Position numbers and translations under genes: made by a program. From Pseudomonas sp. S30 (lineage in GTDB: Bacteria > Pseudomonadota > Gammaproteobacteria > Pseudomonadales > Pseudomonadaceae): a stretch of DNA of 64,000 bases. The stretch covers positions 124,001 through 188,000 of the forward strand of contig NZ_JACVTO010000001.1 of NCBI RefSeq assembly GCF_016518545.1. Direction: 5' to 3'. Positions 1 through 8,940 of the stretch are shown here, one piece after another. Below the pieces are notes generated by a model. That model was not told where the DNA came from, made no database searches, and worked only from the letters and a program-made list of their open reading frames with translations. Within the stretch, counting starts at the first letter, position 1. Every line of letters begins with the position of its first letter.

Positions 1-24
1 CCGGAGCTTCTGACCTATCGCTAG
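1..24 (+). CDS. 3' end of an upstream gene (partial)
   Basis: An open frame runs from the first base to a TAG at 22-24, encoding PELLTYR. It lies 57 bases ahead of the SCP2 gene on the same strand, so it is probably the tail of an upstream member of the same gene group. The product cannot be identified from seven residues. Confidence 0.35.
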   Translation, partial: PELLTYR

Positions 25-39
25 AACCCGGTACGTCCC

Positions 40-53
40 GTCCCTTCGGGGAC
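40..53 (+). other. UUCG-tetraloop hairpin in SCP2 leader
   Basis: GTCCC and GGGAC pair around a TTCG loop. The hairpin lies between the preceding stop codon and the SCP2 ribosome-binding site. There is no T-run, so it is more likely an mRNA processing or stability element than a strong terminator. Confidence 0.4.
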
Positions 54-81
54 CTGTAGATCACTCAACAAGGAATGCACC

Positions 82-399
82 ATGACCTCCGTAGCTGATG
101 CCGTGAAAAAGATGCAAGAGAAGTTCAACCCATCCGCTGCCGCCGGCCTGGACCTGGTGTTCGGCTTCAACATCACCGACGAAGACAAGCACTACGCGCT
201 GATCGTCAAGGATGGCACCTGCGAGTTGCAGGAAGGGGAAAACCCGGATGCCAACTGCACCCTGGTCATGGACAGTGAAACGCTCAAAGGCATCGTCAGC
301 GGCGAAACCGATGGTATGCAGGCCTTCATGAGCGGCAAGCTGCGCGTCGAAGGCGACATGATGCTGTCGATGAAATTGAGCGAACTGTTCCCGTCCTGA
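82..399 (+). CDS. SCP2 sterol-binding domain protein
   Basis: This 105-residue protein is a single SCP2 (sterol carrier protein 2-like) domain, a small alpha/beta fold with a hydrophobic tunnel that binds acyl chains or other lipids. The central part with LVMDSETLKGIVSGE and the FMSGKLRVEGD segment is typical of bacterial stand-alone SCP2 proteins. AAGGA lies ten bases before the ATG. It precedes an acyl-CoA-dehydrogenase-associated phosphotransferase and an SDR, a neighbourhood that points to fatty acyl or isoprenoid breakdown. The cargo is unknown. The gene ends at its own terminator, so the next gene probably has a separate promoter. Confidence 0.85.
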   Translation: MTSVADAVKKMQEKFNPSAAAGLDLVFGFNITDEDKHYALIVKDGTCELQEGENPDANCTLVMDSETLKGIVSGETDGMQAFMSGKLRVEGDMMLSMKLSELFPS

Positions 400-424
400 G
401 ACAGGGTCAGGTATCTCGGAAAAG

Positions 425-451
425 ACCGAAGCCATGGCTTCGGTTTTTTTT
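425..451 (+). terminator. Rho-independent terminator after SCP2 gene
   Basis: A perfect 20-base palindrome (ACCGAAGCCA followed by its complement) is directly followed by a run of eight T. It ends the SCP2 transcript about 25 bases after the stop codon. Confidence 0.9.
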
Positions 452-597
452 CGCCTGCGCAGGCTCCGCCGAACGTCATCAAGGGTGCTGATCGAACAGC
501 AACACCCGCGTCGATTGACCTCCTGGCACGCTTGTTCCGTCTTCGCCACGCCATTAGATTAGCCAATGATCGCTGCCATCGGGAATAAGGTACAGGT

Positions 598-1665
598 ATG
601 ACGCTCACCGATCAGTCCACTCAGGTACGCCCAGGCGAAGAAATCGACGTCGCACGCATCGATCGCTATCTCAAGGCGCATGTGCCAGGCCTGTCGGGTT
701 CGGCAACCATCAGCCAGTTCCCCGGAGGAGCGTCCAATCTTACCTACCTGGTGGCCTATCCCGAGCACGAGCTGGTCTTGCGCCGCCCCCCGTTCGGACA
801 GAAAGCCAAATCGGCCCACGACATGGGCCGCGAATTTCGCATTCTCAACCAGCTCAACGTCGGCTTTCCCTATTGCCCCAAAGCCTATGCCCACTGCACC
901 GATACCTCGCTGATCGGCAGCGAGTTCTACGTGATGGAGCGGGTCAAGGGCATCATCCTGCGCTCGGATCTGCCACCGCAACTGAACCTGGATGCAGATC
1001 GTACAGAAGCGCTGTGCAAGAGTTTCATCGACCGGCTGGTCGAACTGCATCAGGTCGATTACCACGCCTGCGGCCTTGCCGATCTTGGCCGGCCGGAGGG
1101 CTATGTACAGCGCCAGGTCGAAGGCTGGTCCAGTCGTTACGAGAAGGCCTTGACCCCTGATGCGCCACGCTGGACGCGGGTCGTCGAATGGCTGCGGGAA
1201 AAACAGCCCGCCGACCATGTTCGACCCAGCATCGTGCACAACGACTACCGCTTCGACAACGTCATCCTCGATCCCGACAACCCGATGCGCATCATTGGCG
1301 TGCTGGACTGGGAGATGGCGACCCTGGGCGATCCGCTCATGGACCTGGGCAACAGCCTGGCCTACTGGATCGAGGCCGACGACCCCCCGCCGGTGCAGTT
1401 GATGCGCCGCCAGCCCAGCAATGCCCCAGGCATGTTGAACCGACGGCAGTTCGTGGAGTACTACGCCGAGCGTTCCGGTATTCGCATCGACAATTTCGAT
1501 TTCTACTACTGCTACGGCCTGTTCCGTCTGGCCGGCATCGTCCAGCAGATCTACTACCGCTTCCACCACGGTCAGACCCAGGACCGACGTTTCGCCCAGT
1601 TCATCCAGATGAACCGTCTACTCGAGCACATGGCCCTGCAGGTGATCGACGCCTCAGACCTCTGA
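598..1665 (+). CDS. Phosphotransferase family protein (APH/ACAD10-like)
   Basis: 355 residues with the aminoglycoside phosphotransferase/choline kinase-like fold. The N-lobe has a glycine-rich loop (FPGGASNLTYLV). The catalytic loop IVHNDYRFDNVILD (Brenner-type HxDxxxxN) is near residue 215 and the metal-binding DWEMATLGDPLMDLG follows near 240. Members of this branch neighbour acyl-CoA dehydrogenases and resemble the kinase domain of human ACAD10/11, which phosphorylates 4-hydroxyacyl-CoAs. A role in hydroxy-fatty-acid catabolism is therefore plausible; antibiotic resistance is not implied. The SDR gene follows after 37 bases, probably in one operon. Confidence 0.85.
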   Translation: MTLTDQSTQVRPGEEIDVARIDRYLKAHVPGLSGSATISQFPGGASNLTYLVAYPEHELVLRRPPFGQKAKSAHDMGREFRILNQLNVGFPYCPKAYAHCTDTSLIGSEFYVMERVKGIILRSDLPPQLNLDADRTEALCKSFIDRLVELHQVDYHACGLADLGRPEGYVQRQVEGWSSRYEKALTPDAPRWTRVVEWLREKQPADHVRPSIVHNDYRFDNVILDPDNPMRIIGVLDWEMATLGDPLMDLGNSLAYWIEADDPPPVQLMRRQPSNAPGMLNRRQFVEYYAERSGIRIDNFDFYYCYGLFRLAGIVQQIYYRFHHGQTQDRRFAQFIQMNRLLEHMALQVIDASDL

Positions 1666-1702
1666 CCCGCAAGGCCTGCCCCTCATCACAAGGAAACCCG
1701 GC

Positions 1703-2470
1703 ATGTCCAAGACCTCCCTGTTCAACCTCGATGGCAAGATCGCCTTCGTTTCCGGCGCCAGCCGCGGTATCGGCGAAGCCATCGCCTTGTTGCTGGCCCA
1801 GCAAGGGGCCCATGTGATCGTCTCCAGCCGCAAGCTCGAAGGTTGCCAGCAGGTGGCCGACGCTATCGTCGCGGCGGGTGGCCAGGCAACCGCCATGGCT
1901 TGTCACATCGGCGAGCTGGAGCAGATCCGCCAGGTGTTCGTCGACATCCGCGAACGCTTCGGCCGCCTCGATATCCTGGTCAACAATGCCGCCACCAACC
2001 CGCAGTTCTGCAACGTGCTGGACACCGATGCCGGCGCGTTCCAGAAGACCGTCGACGTGAACATCCGCGGCTATTTCTTCATGTCGGTGGAAGCCGGCAA
2101 GCTGATGCGCGAGCACGGCGGCGGCAGCATCATCAACGTGGCGTCCATCAACGGCGTGACGCCCGGGGTGTTCCAGGGCATCTATTCGGTGACCAAGGCC
2201 GCCGTGATCAACATGACCAAGGTCTTCGCCAAGGAATGCGCCCAGTTCGGCATTCGCTGCAACGCACTGCTGCCGGGCCTGACCGATACCAAGTTCGCCT
2301 CGGCGCTGGTCCACAACGACGCCATCCTCAAGACCGCCCTGCAGCAGATTCCACTCAAGCGCGTCGCGGCGCCCGGCGAGATGGCCGGCGCCGTGCTGTA
2401 CCTGGCCAGCGACGCCTCCAGCTACACCACGGGGACGGCGCTGAATGTCGACGGCGGGTTCCTGTCCTGA
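1703..2470 (+). CDS. SDR family NAD(P)-dependent oxidoreductase
   Basis: A classical short-chain dehydrogenase/reductase of 255 residues. It has the nucleotide-binding SGASRGIGEA near residue 18, the NNAA structural motif near 93, a catalytic Ser in the ASING segment and the YSVTK active-site motif near residue 159. The C-terminal LNVDGGF is the usual SDR ending. The start has GGAAACCCGGC upstream. Its position behind the phosphotransferase suggests a hydroxyacyl-CoA or alcohol substrate, but substrate choice cannot be read from an SDR sequence. Confidence 0.85.
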   Translation: MSKTSLFNLDGKIAFVSGASRGIGEAIALLLAQQGAHVIVSSRKLEGCQQVADAIVAAGGQATAMACHIGELEQIRQVFVDIRERFGRLDILVNNAATNPQFCNVLDTDAGAFQKTVDVNIRGYFFMSVEAGKLMREHGGGSIINVASINGVTPGVFQGIYSVTKAAVINMTKVFAKECAQFGIRCNALLPGLTDTKFASALVHNDAILKTALQQIPLKRVAAPGEMAGAVLYLASDASSYTTGTALNVDGGFLS

Positions 2471-2610
2471 CCGGTAACGGGGCCGCGGGGGCACGACACC
2501 GACAGCCATGAGCTCCGCCCGGCGACGCCCGCCCCGACCAGAACTGGCCCGCGGTGCAATAGCCTGACAGACCACAGGCAACGCGTGAACGGTGCGGGCT
2601 GCGTCTCGGC

Positions 2611-2616
2611 TATACT
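2611..2616 (+). promoter_or_regulatory. Candidate -10 element for the YoaK gene
   Basis: TATACT lies about 50 bases before the YoaK start in otherwise GC-rich DNA, a good match to a sigma-70 -10 hexamer. No convincing -35 was identified, so this is only a candidate. Confidence 0.35.
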
Positions 2617-2664
2617 GCGCGGCGCCGGGCACGCAGTCTCCGGCCAGACTGGAGAAGGTCCACG

Positions 2665-3363
2665 ATGCTGCCTCGCCCTGCGTCATCCAACAGCCGCCGC
2701 CAGCGCCAGGTTCAACGCCGCGGTACGGTAGGCCTGTATTTCGTCGCCGCCCTGTCCGTTCTGGCCGGGATGACCGATGCGATCGGCTTTCTGGCCACCG
2801 GCGATTTCGTGTCTTTCATGAGTGGCAATACCACCCGCCTGGCAGTCTCCCTGGGCAACGCCGAGGGGGGACCGATCCTGCGCCTGGGGCTGGTGATCCT
2901 GGCGTTCATCCTGGGCAATGCCCTAGGGGTCATCGTCGCGACGGGCAGCGGCAGACGCCACTGGCCGCTGCTCGGCGTGATTGCCGCACTGCTGACGGTC
3001 GCCGCAGTGTTGCCCGACTCGCTGCAACTGGTTGCGCTGCTGGCCGCAGTGACGGCGATGGGCATGATCAATGCGGTGGTCGAGGAAGTGAATGGCCTGC
3101 CCATCGGGCTGACCTACGTCACCGGGGCGCTGTCACGCTTCGGTCGAGGCCTGGGGCGCACACTGCTGGGCCAGCAGCGCCTGGGTTGGCGCGTGCAACT
3201 GGTGCCGTGGGCCGGCATGTTCATCGGCGCGGTGCTTGGCGTATTGCTGGAGCAGCGCTTCGAGCGCACGGCGCTGCTGGCCAGTGGGCTGGTGGCGCTG
3301 CTGTTGGCGCTGGCGTCGTGGAAAATCCCGCGACGCTGGCAACTGCGCTATATGCCGCGGTGA
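2665..3363 (+). CDS. YoaK family (DUF1275) membrane protein
   Basis: 232 residues with about six hydrophobic segments. The first carries the family signature AGMTDAIGFLATGDFVSFMSGNTTRLA near residues 30-60. DUF1275/YoaK proteins are uncharacterised inner-membrane proteins of roughly this length. The gene stands alone and converges with the lipoprotein gene on the other strand, with one base between the two stop codons. Confidence 0.85.
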   Translation: MLPRPASSNSRRQRQVQRRGTVGLYFVAALSVLAGMTDAIGFLATGDFVSFMSGNTTRLAVSLGNAEGGPILRLGLVILAFILGNALGVIVATGSGRRHWPLLGVIAALLTVAAVLPDSLQLVALLAAVTAMGMINAVVEEVNGLPIGLTYVTGALSRFGRGLGRTLLGQQRLGWRVQLVPWAGMFIGAVLGVLLEQRFERTALLASGLVALLLALASWKIPRRWQLRYMPR

Positions 3364-3364
3364 C

Positions 3365-3715
3365 TCACAGGCAGGTGGCGGCGGCGGCTTTGCGCTGCAA
3401 GGCCGTCATGTCGTTCTTCTGCGCGTAGTAGTCGACCCGCGTGCCACCGGCCTGTGGGTAGACATCGACGAAGGACTCCGCCTCGCGGGTGTAGACCGTG
3501 AACCCACCAGTCTTGCGCGGTTCCAGGTAACCGCTGGCATCCACGCCGAAGCGGGCTTCCTCCTGCCAGCTGAACTGGATGCATTGCGCCACCAGCTCCG
3601 GCGCCTTCTGCGAATCCAGGCGCGCCCCTGGCTGCCCGGTGCGTGCGGCGTCCATGGTCGACGATGCGCAACCGACCATCATCAGGGCCGCGGCCATCGG
3701 CAAAAGTGCTCGCAT
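3365..3715 (-). CDS. Putative lipoprotein, hypothetical
   Basis: Starting at the internal ATG at 3715, the protein has 116 residues and a clear lipoprotein signal peptide: MRALL, a hydrophobic stretch, then MMVGCASS with the lipobox Cys near residue 16. A longer start at 3751 would bury this signal, so it was rejected. The mature part has two further Cys residues (QCIQF and the C-terminal AATCL) that could form a disulfide, and a beta-rich middle. No family was recognised. Confidence 0.75.
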   Translation of the reverse strand: MRALLPMAAALMMVGCASSTMDAARTGQPGARLDSQKAPELVAQCIQFSWQEEARFGVDASGYLEPRKTGGFTVYTREAESFVDVYPQAGGTRVDYYAQKNDMTALQRKAAAATCL

Positions 3716-3825
3716 GTTCCATCCTCGGAATAAAAGAGGCGACTGTAGCACTGCCCTCGCCGCCGAGTGAATTCTTGCACGCCAGAAGTTGTCGAACCCG
3801 CAGAATGTCCATGAGGAATGCCTGC

Positions 3826-4134
3826 ATGAAAACCCGATCTCTGATGTGCGCCCTGCTGTTTACCCTGCCCCTGACTCAGTTGCCGCTCGTGGCGCAGGCT
3901 GCCGAGTCCAACGTCGAAAGCGTCAAGGCGCCTGAATCTCATAACCGGGAACTCAAGGAAGGCGACAAGGCGCCCGATCAGTACAAGCGCGAGGACGCCG
4001 CCATCAAGAACTGGAAGGCCCTCGGCCTGCAGGCTCCGGAAAAGGAAAGCCACTGGGTCAAGATGGGCAGCAATTACGTGCTGGTACAGACCACCAATGG
4101 CGTGGTGCTCGCCATCCAGGCTGCCAAACGCTGA
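3826..4134 (+). CDS. RcnB family periplasmic protein
   Basis: 102 residues. A signal peptide is visible (MKTRSLMCALLFTLPLTQ to AQAA). The mature part is charged and ends in a compact module: the ApDQYKREDAAIKNWK segment, then HWVKMGSNYVLVQTTNGVV. This matches the RcnB domain, found in a periplasmic protein tied to nickel/cobalt homeostasis in E. coli. GAGGA lies eight bases before this ATG, better than the upstream ATG at 3805. Its metal role here is inferred from family only; no rcnA is adjacent. Confidence 0.7.
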   Translation: MKTRSLMCALLFTLPLTQLPLVAQAAESNVESVKAPESHNRELKEGDKAPDQYKREDAAIKNWKALGLQAPEKESHWVKMGSNYVLVQTTNGVVLAIQAAKR

Positions 4135-4150
4135 GACGTGGCCGCTGGTG

Positions 4151-4180
4151 AAACGGGCCGCTGATGCGGCCCGTTTTTTT
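4151..4180 (+). terminator. Terminator between rcnB-like gene and betT
   Basis: An 11-base stem AAACGGGCCGC / GCGGCCCGTTT around TGAT with a T-run. It ends the plus-strand gene and, read on the other strand, has an A-rich foot that may also serve the convergent transporter gene. Confidence 0.9.
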
Positions 4181-4182
4181 GC

Positions 4183-6147
4183 TCACCCCACCAGATGCAG
4201 GTAGTGCAGGTGGCGCTCGTAGTGGTCGAGAATGTCGCCGATCACTTCGTCCTTGGACCAGCCCATCACATCGTGATCCTGCCCACCCTCGCGCAGATGC
4301 ACTTCGGCACGGAAGTACTTGCGCTCCTCACCGGACACGTCGCTCAGTACGAAGCTGGGCATCGCATAGGCCCGCGGGCGGATCTCGTAGATGAAGACGT
4401 CGTCGCTCGGACCGACCTTGAGCGTCACGCGCCCCCCTTCGCCCTCCTCCACACTGCACTCGTAGCCCTGCCGCCGCCACTCTTCACTCACCGATTGACA
4501 CGCCGGCAATCCCACTTCGGCGATGAAGCGCTGCACGTGCGAGCGACGCGGAAACATCGCCAGGGTGCGCAAGCGCCGCTGCCAGTTGCCCGCCGCGCGT
4601 GAAGCGGTGGGCGAAATGGCCAAGGCCTGATAGCGCAGGTCACGCTTTGTGGCATCGAGCTTGAGCGCCTTTAGCAACCCACGCATGCTCAGCAACAAGG
4701 CGATGGTGAAGGGCAATGCGCTGGCGATGGTCGCGGTCTGCAAGGCCTTGAGGCCGTCGGCCAGCAACAGGGCGATGGCCACCAGGCCCATGCTCGCTGC
4801 CCAGAAGATGCGCTGGCGCAGGGGCGTGCCTTCCTGACCGCCGGAGGCGAGCATGTCCACCACCATCGCCCCGGTGTCGGCGGAGGTGACGAAGAACACC
4901 ACCACCATCACCACGGCCAGGGTGCTGATGACGCTGGCGAACGGGAAATGCTCCAGAAAAGCGAACAGCGCCAGGGACGTATCCTTCTCCACAGCGGCCG
5001 CCAGGTCGGTCAGGCCTTGGTCGAGGATCATGTGGATCGCGGTATTGCCGAACACCGTCATCCAGGTGAAGGCGGTGGGTACCAGCAGCACGCCGGTGAC
5101 GAACTCCCGGATGGTGCGACCGCGGGAAATCCGGGCGATGAACAGGCCGACGAAGGGCGACCAGGCCAGCCACCAGCCCCAGTAGAACAATGTCCAGCCG
5201 CCAATCCAGTCGGTGGGCTGATAGGCGTAGAGGTTCAAGGTCCGGCTGACGATTTCGCTGAGGTAGCCGCCGGTGTTCTGCACGAAGGTCTGCAGGATCA
5301 GCACTGTCGGGCCGAGCAGCATGACGCCCAGCAGCAGCAGCACGGCCAGGCCCAGGTTGAGTTCGGACAGGCGCCGAATGCCTTTGTCCAGGCCGGACAT
5401 CACCGACAGCGTGGCCAGGAACGTGGTGCCGATGATCAGCGCGATCTGCACGGGAATCGACACCGGCACGCCAAACAGTGCATTGAGCCCGGTGTTGATC
5501 TGCGACACGCCGAAGCCCAGCGAGGTCGCCACGCCGAACACCGTGCCGATGATGGCGAAGATGTCGACCGCATGGCCCAGGGGGCCATGGATGCGTTCGC
5601 CGATCAGTGGGTACAGCGCCGAGCGCAAGGTCAGTGGCAGGCCGTGACGATAGCTGAAGTAGGCCAGGATCAGCGCCACCACCGCGTAGATCGCCCAGGC
5701 ATGCAGCCCCCAGTGGAAGAAGGTGATGCGCATCGCCTCACCGGCCGCCATGACCGAGCCGCCTTCACCCAGCGGTGGCTTGAGGAAGTGCATCACAGGT
5801 TCCGCCACGCCGAAGAACATCAGACCGATGCCCATGCCGGCGGAGAACAGCATGGCGAACCACGTGGCATTGTTGTAGTCCGGCGTGCTGTGATCGGGGC
5901 CCAGTTTGATGTCGCCGTAGCGGCTGATGCCCAGAAACACCACCGTGCCCAGGATCAATGCCACGGCCAGGATGTAGAACCAGCTGACATTGACGATGAT
6001 CCACCCCTGGATGTGGGCGAACAGCGATTGGGCATGGTCGCGGAAAACGCTGGCGTAGATCACCAGGAGCAGCAGCAGGATGGCTGAGATCCAGAAGACC
6101 GGCGGGTTGATGGACGAAGCGCGAGGGGGTTCAGGGGATCTTGCCAT
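4183..6147 (-). CDS. betT: BCCT family transporter (BetT-type)
   Basis: 654 residues from the ATG at 6147, which has GGAGAG upstream; an alternative ATG at 6246 adds 33 polar residues. About twelve membrane segments cover residues 15-500. The BCCT signature region is present (WFAMLFSAGMGIGLMFFGVAEP, then the aromatic-rich FYWGWWLAWSPFVGLFIARISRGRT). A hydrophilic C-terminal tail of about 150 residues follows, as in BetT proteins, where it senses osmotic conditions. The likely function is sodium- or proton-coupled uptake of choline or a related betaine for osmoprotection. No bet genes are adjacent, so the substrate is inferred. Confidence 0.85.
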   Translation of the reverse strand: MARSPEPPRASSINPPVFWISAILLLLLVIYASVFRDHAQSLFAHIQGWIIVNVSWFYILAVALILGTVVFLGISRYGDIKLGPDHSTPDYNNATWFAMLFSAGMGIGLMFFGVAEPVMHFLKPPLGEGGSVMAAGEAMRITFFHWGLHAWAIYAVVALILAYFSYRHGLPLTLRSALYPLIGERIHGPLGHAVDIFAIIGTVFGVATSLGFGVSQINTGLNALFGVPVSIPVQIALIIGTTFLATLSVMSGLDKGIRRLSELNLGLAVLLLLGVMLLGPTVLILQTFVQNTGGYLSEIVSRTLNLYAYQPTDWIGGWTLFYWGWWLAWSPFVGLFIARISRGRTIREFVTGVLLVPTAFTWMTVFGNTAIHMILDQGLTDLAAAVEKDTSLALFAFLEHFPFASVISTLAVVMVVVFFVTSADTGAMVVDMLASGGQEGTPLRQRIFWAASMGLVAIALLLADGLKALQTATIASALPFTIALLLSMRGLLKALKLDATKRDLRYQALAISPTASRAAGNWQRRLRTLAMFPRRSHVQRFIAEVGLPACQSVSEEWRRQGYECSVEEGEGGRVTLKVGPSDDVFIYEIRPRAYAMPSFVLSDVSGEERKYFRAEVHLREGGQDHDVMGWSKDEVIGDILDHYERHLHYLHLVG

Positions 6148-6432
6148 ATAACGGGACTCTCCAGAGGGGCCTGCGGGGCCAGCGGCGCGCTTCATGCGCA
6201 CGGTTACCTGAGACAAACGGTAGACGCTGATGGTTTTATCGGACAACAGCTATCGGCCTTTCCTTATCTTCACCAAGGCTTTTCCCTGACATTCGTCAAC
6301 CTGGACCCGCCTTCCGCTGCTGATGTTCGTGCCGCGCTGCAACGGCGTTTTTCCCCGACGCACACCTGCGCCCATGCAGGCCTTCTTGTACACTCGCCGG
6401 CATGAAATCCACCCGTACAGTTTGGTGACAGC

Positions 6433-8151
6433 ATGATCGAGGTAACCGAGGTTTCCATTGCCGAGCTGCGCGCTGCGCTCGAATCCGGCCGCACTAGCGC
6501 AGTGGAGCTGGTGAACGCCTATCTGGCCCGCATCGACGCCTACGACGGCGCCGACACCGCCACCGCGCTCAACGCCGTCGTGGTGCGCAACCCCCTGGCG
6601 CTCGACGAGGCAGCCGCCTCCGATGCGCGCCGCGCCGCCGGCAAGACCCTCGGGCCGCTGGACGGCATCCCCTATACCGCCAAGGACAGCTACCTGGTCA
6701 AGGGCCTGACTGCCGCCTCCGGCAGTCCCGCCTTCAAGGACCTGGTCGCCCAGCGTGATGCGTTCACCGTCGAGCGCCTGCGCGCCGCCGGGGCGATCTG
6801 CCTGGGCAAGACCAACATGCCGCCCATGGCCAATGGCGGCATGCAACGTGGCGTCTATGGCCGTGCACAAAGCCCGTACAACGCCCGCTACCTCACCGCG
6901 CCGTTCGCCTCGGGCTCCTCCAATGGCGCAGGCACCGCCACGGCTGCGAGCTTCAGTGCATTCGGCCTGGCCGAAGAGACCTGGTCCAGCGGCCGCGGTC
7001 CGGCCTCGAACAATGGCCTGTGCGCCTACACGCCCTCGCGCGGGGTGATCTCGGTGCGCGGCAACTGGCCGCTGACGCCGACCATGGACGTGGTGGTGCC
7101 GTATGCCCGCACCATGGCCGACCTGCTGGAAATCCTCGATGTGGTGGTCGCCGACGACGCCGACACGCGCGGCGACCTGTGGCGCCTGCAGCCCTGGGTG
7201 CCGATCCCTCCGGCGTCCAGCGTGCGCCCGGCCAGCTATCTGAGCCTGAGTGCCGATGCCGGCGCACTCAAGGGCAAGCGCTTCGCCGTGCCGCGCATGT
7301 ACATCAACGCCGACCCACAGGCCGGCACCTCGGAGAAGCCGGGCATCGGCGGCCCGACCGGTCAGCGCATCCAGACCCGCGCCAGCGTGATCGACCTGTG
7401 GCAGCAGGCACGTCGGGCTCTGCAAGCGGCAGGCGCCGAGGTGGTGGAGACGGATTTCCCGCTGGTGTCGAACTGCGAGGGCGACAGGCCGGGTGCGCCG
7501 ACGGTCTACACGCGCGGCATCGTCAGCCGGGAATTCCTGCATGACGAGCTGTGGGAGCTCTCTGGATGGGCGTTCGACGATTTCCTGCGGGCCAACGATG
7601 ATCCAGCACTCAATCGTCTGGCCGACGTCGACGGTGCGAAGATCTTCCCCCATGACCCTGGCACCCTGCCCAATCGTGAAGACGACCTGGCCGCCGGCAT
7701 GGACGAGTATGTGAACATGGCCAAGCGCGGGCTCAAACGCTGGGACGAGATCGCCAGCCTGCCCGATGGCCTGCGCGGGCTGGAGCGCACCCGGCAGATC
7801 GACCTGGAGGAGTGGATGGACCGTCAGGGCCTCGATGCAGTGCTCTTCCCCACGGTGGCCGATGTCGGGCCGGCCGATGCCGACGTCAATCCGCAGTCGG
7901 CCGACATCGCGTGGAGCAATGGCGTGTGGGTGGCCAACGGCAACCTGGCGATCCGGCACCTGGGCGTGCCGACCGTCACCGTACCCATGGGCGTCATGGC
8001 CGACATCGGTATGCCGGTCGGGCTCACCTTCGCCGGGCGCGCCTACGATGACAATGCCTTGCTGCGCTATGCGGCGGCCTTCGAGCGCACCGGGTCGCGT
8101 CGCAGCGTGCCCCCTCTGACCCCGGCACTCGCCACCCCTGCCGCGCGATGA
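6433..8151 (+). CDS. Amidase signature family amidase
   Basis: 572 residues. The Ser-cisSer-Lys triad is identifiable: Lys84 in PYTAKDSY, the cis-Ser near 163 in FASGSSNGAG, and the nucleophile Ser186 in ETWSSGRGPASN, where the usual GGSIR is altered to SSGRG. The enzyme should hydrolyse an amide, releasing ammonia or an amine; the substrate is unknown. It starts at the ATG after GTGACAGC with a weak ribosome-binding site. The PAS-type regulator and PLP dehydratase follow on the same strand, suggesting one nitrogen-compound catabolic locus. Confidence 0.8.
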   Translation: MIEVTEVSIAELRAALESGRTSAVELVNAYLARIDAYDGADTATALNAVVVRNPLALDEAAASDARRAAGKTLGPLDGIPYTAKDSYLVKGLTAASGSPAFKDLVAQRDAFTVERLRAAGAICLGKTNMPPMANGGMQRGVYGRAQSPYNARYLTAPFASGSSNGAGTATAASFSAFGLAEETWSSGRGPASNNGLCAYTPSRGVISVRGNWPLTPTMDVVVPYARTMADLLEILDVVVADDADTRGDLWRLQPWVPIPPASSVRPASYLSLSADAGALKGKRFAVPRMYINADPQAGTSEKPGIGGPTGQRIQTRASVIDLWQQARRALQAAGAEVVETDFPLVSNCEGDRPGAPTVYTRGIVSREFLHDELWELSGWAFDDFLRANDDPALNRLADVDGAKIFPHDPGTLPNREDDLAAGMDEYVNMAKRGLKRWDEIASLPDGLRGLERTRQIDLEEWMDRQGLDAVLFPTVADVGPADADVNPQSADIAWSNGVWVANGNLAIRHLGVPTVTVPMGVMADIGMPVGLTFAGRAYDDNALLRYAAAFERTGSRRSVPPLTPALATPAAR

Positions 8152-8179
8152 AGCGATAGACTCGCCAAATTCAACTTTT

Positions 8180-8195
8180 TGTGTAGAATTCCACA
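8180..8195. promoter_or_regulatory. Imperfect palindrome, candidate operator
   Basis: TGTGTAGAATTCCACA has TGTG/CACA arms and a perfect GAATTC core, with two mismatched pairs between. It sits in AT-rich DNA 27 bases before the DauR-like gene, where an autoregulatory site or promoter would be expected. No binding factor is proved. Confidence 0.4.
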
Positions 8196-8221
8196 ATTAG
8201 TCGAATTTAGTGGGCCTTTGA

Positions 8222-8926
8222 ATGGACAGTAGCGAACTGTCGCGCGAACACACGCTGACCTTCAACGTGCTCAAGGCCGCCCTCCAGGCCTTGGGCAGTG
8301 TCATCCCGAACAACGTGGAAGTGCTGTTGCACGATCTCGGGCAACCCGAGCGGTCGGTGGTCGCCGTCGTCAATGGGCATGTCTCTGGTCGCCGCGTGGG
8401 CAGCCCCATCCTGGCAGCACCCGAGCAGGACCAAGGCTATCGCGCGCTGATGCAGGCTGGCCACGACGGCCAGGGTAATGATCCGGTGGTGTTGCCGGAC
8501 TACCCGACGACCCTGGGCGGGCGAACGCTGCGCAGCGCCACGGCGATCTTTCGTGACAGCAGCGGCCATCCCTTCGCCAGCTTGTGCGTGAATACCGACA
8601 ACACGGGCCTGGATGCGGCCCTGGCATTTCTCGAACACTTCAGGCCGCTCGGTGCCGCGCCCACCGTGGCCCCCCTGGGCGAGACCGCCGACCTTGGCCA
8701 GCTGATGCGCGAGATCGTGGAGGATGCGCTGCGCCGCTGCGGCCAGGCCCGAATGAACAAGGGCGCCAAGGTCGAGGCCGTACGCCTGATGCAGGAGCGC
8801 GGGCTGTTCATCGTCAAAGGGGGCGTCGAGAAGGCCGCCCAAGCCCTGGGCGTGACCCGCTATACCATCTACAACTACCTCGAACAGCTGCGCGGCGAGA
8901 CGCCCGGTGCTGCTCGTCAACGCTGA
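8222..8926 (+). CDS. YheO/DauR-type PAS-HTH regulator
   Basis: 234 residues in two parts: an N-terminal YheO-like PAS domain (residues about 15-135, with NNVEVLLHDL and VSGRRVGSPI) and a C-terminal helix-turn-helix (about 165-225, ending GVTRYTIYNYLEQLRG). This is the architecture of DauR, which controls D-arginine use in P. aeruginosa. The ATG has only a weak ribosome-binding site. Lying between the amidase and a dehydratase, it probably senses an amino-acid-like effector and controls this locus. The effector is unknown. Confidence 0.8.
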   Translation: MDSSELSREHTLTFNVLKAALQALGSVIPNNVEVLLHDLGQPERSVVAVVNGHVSGRRVGSPILAAPEQDQGYRALMQAGHDGQGNDPVVLPDYPTTLGGRTLRSATAIFRDSSGHPFASLCVNTDNTGLDAALAFLEHFRPLGAAPTVAPLGETADLGQLMREIVEDALRRCGQARMNKGAKVEAVRLMQERGLFIVKGGVEKAAQALGVTRYTIYNYLEQLRGETPGAARQR

Positions 8927-8940
8927 ACGCGGAGCATTCG

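Noticed and set aside
559..1569. Long minus-strand open frame opposite the phosphotransferase gene
   Set aside because: It is a shadow of a high-GC gene whose kinase motifs are clear; composition is Val/Gly/His-rich without a family.
598..1665. Aminoglycoside resistance gene
   Set aside because: The APH fold is of the ACAD10-like type near SCP2 and SDR genes; no resistance-specific feature is present.
6250..8196. 648-codon minus-strand frame opposite the amidase
   Set aside because: Complement of the amidase with its Ser-Ser-Lys triad; not gene-like in composition.
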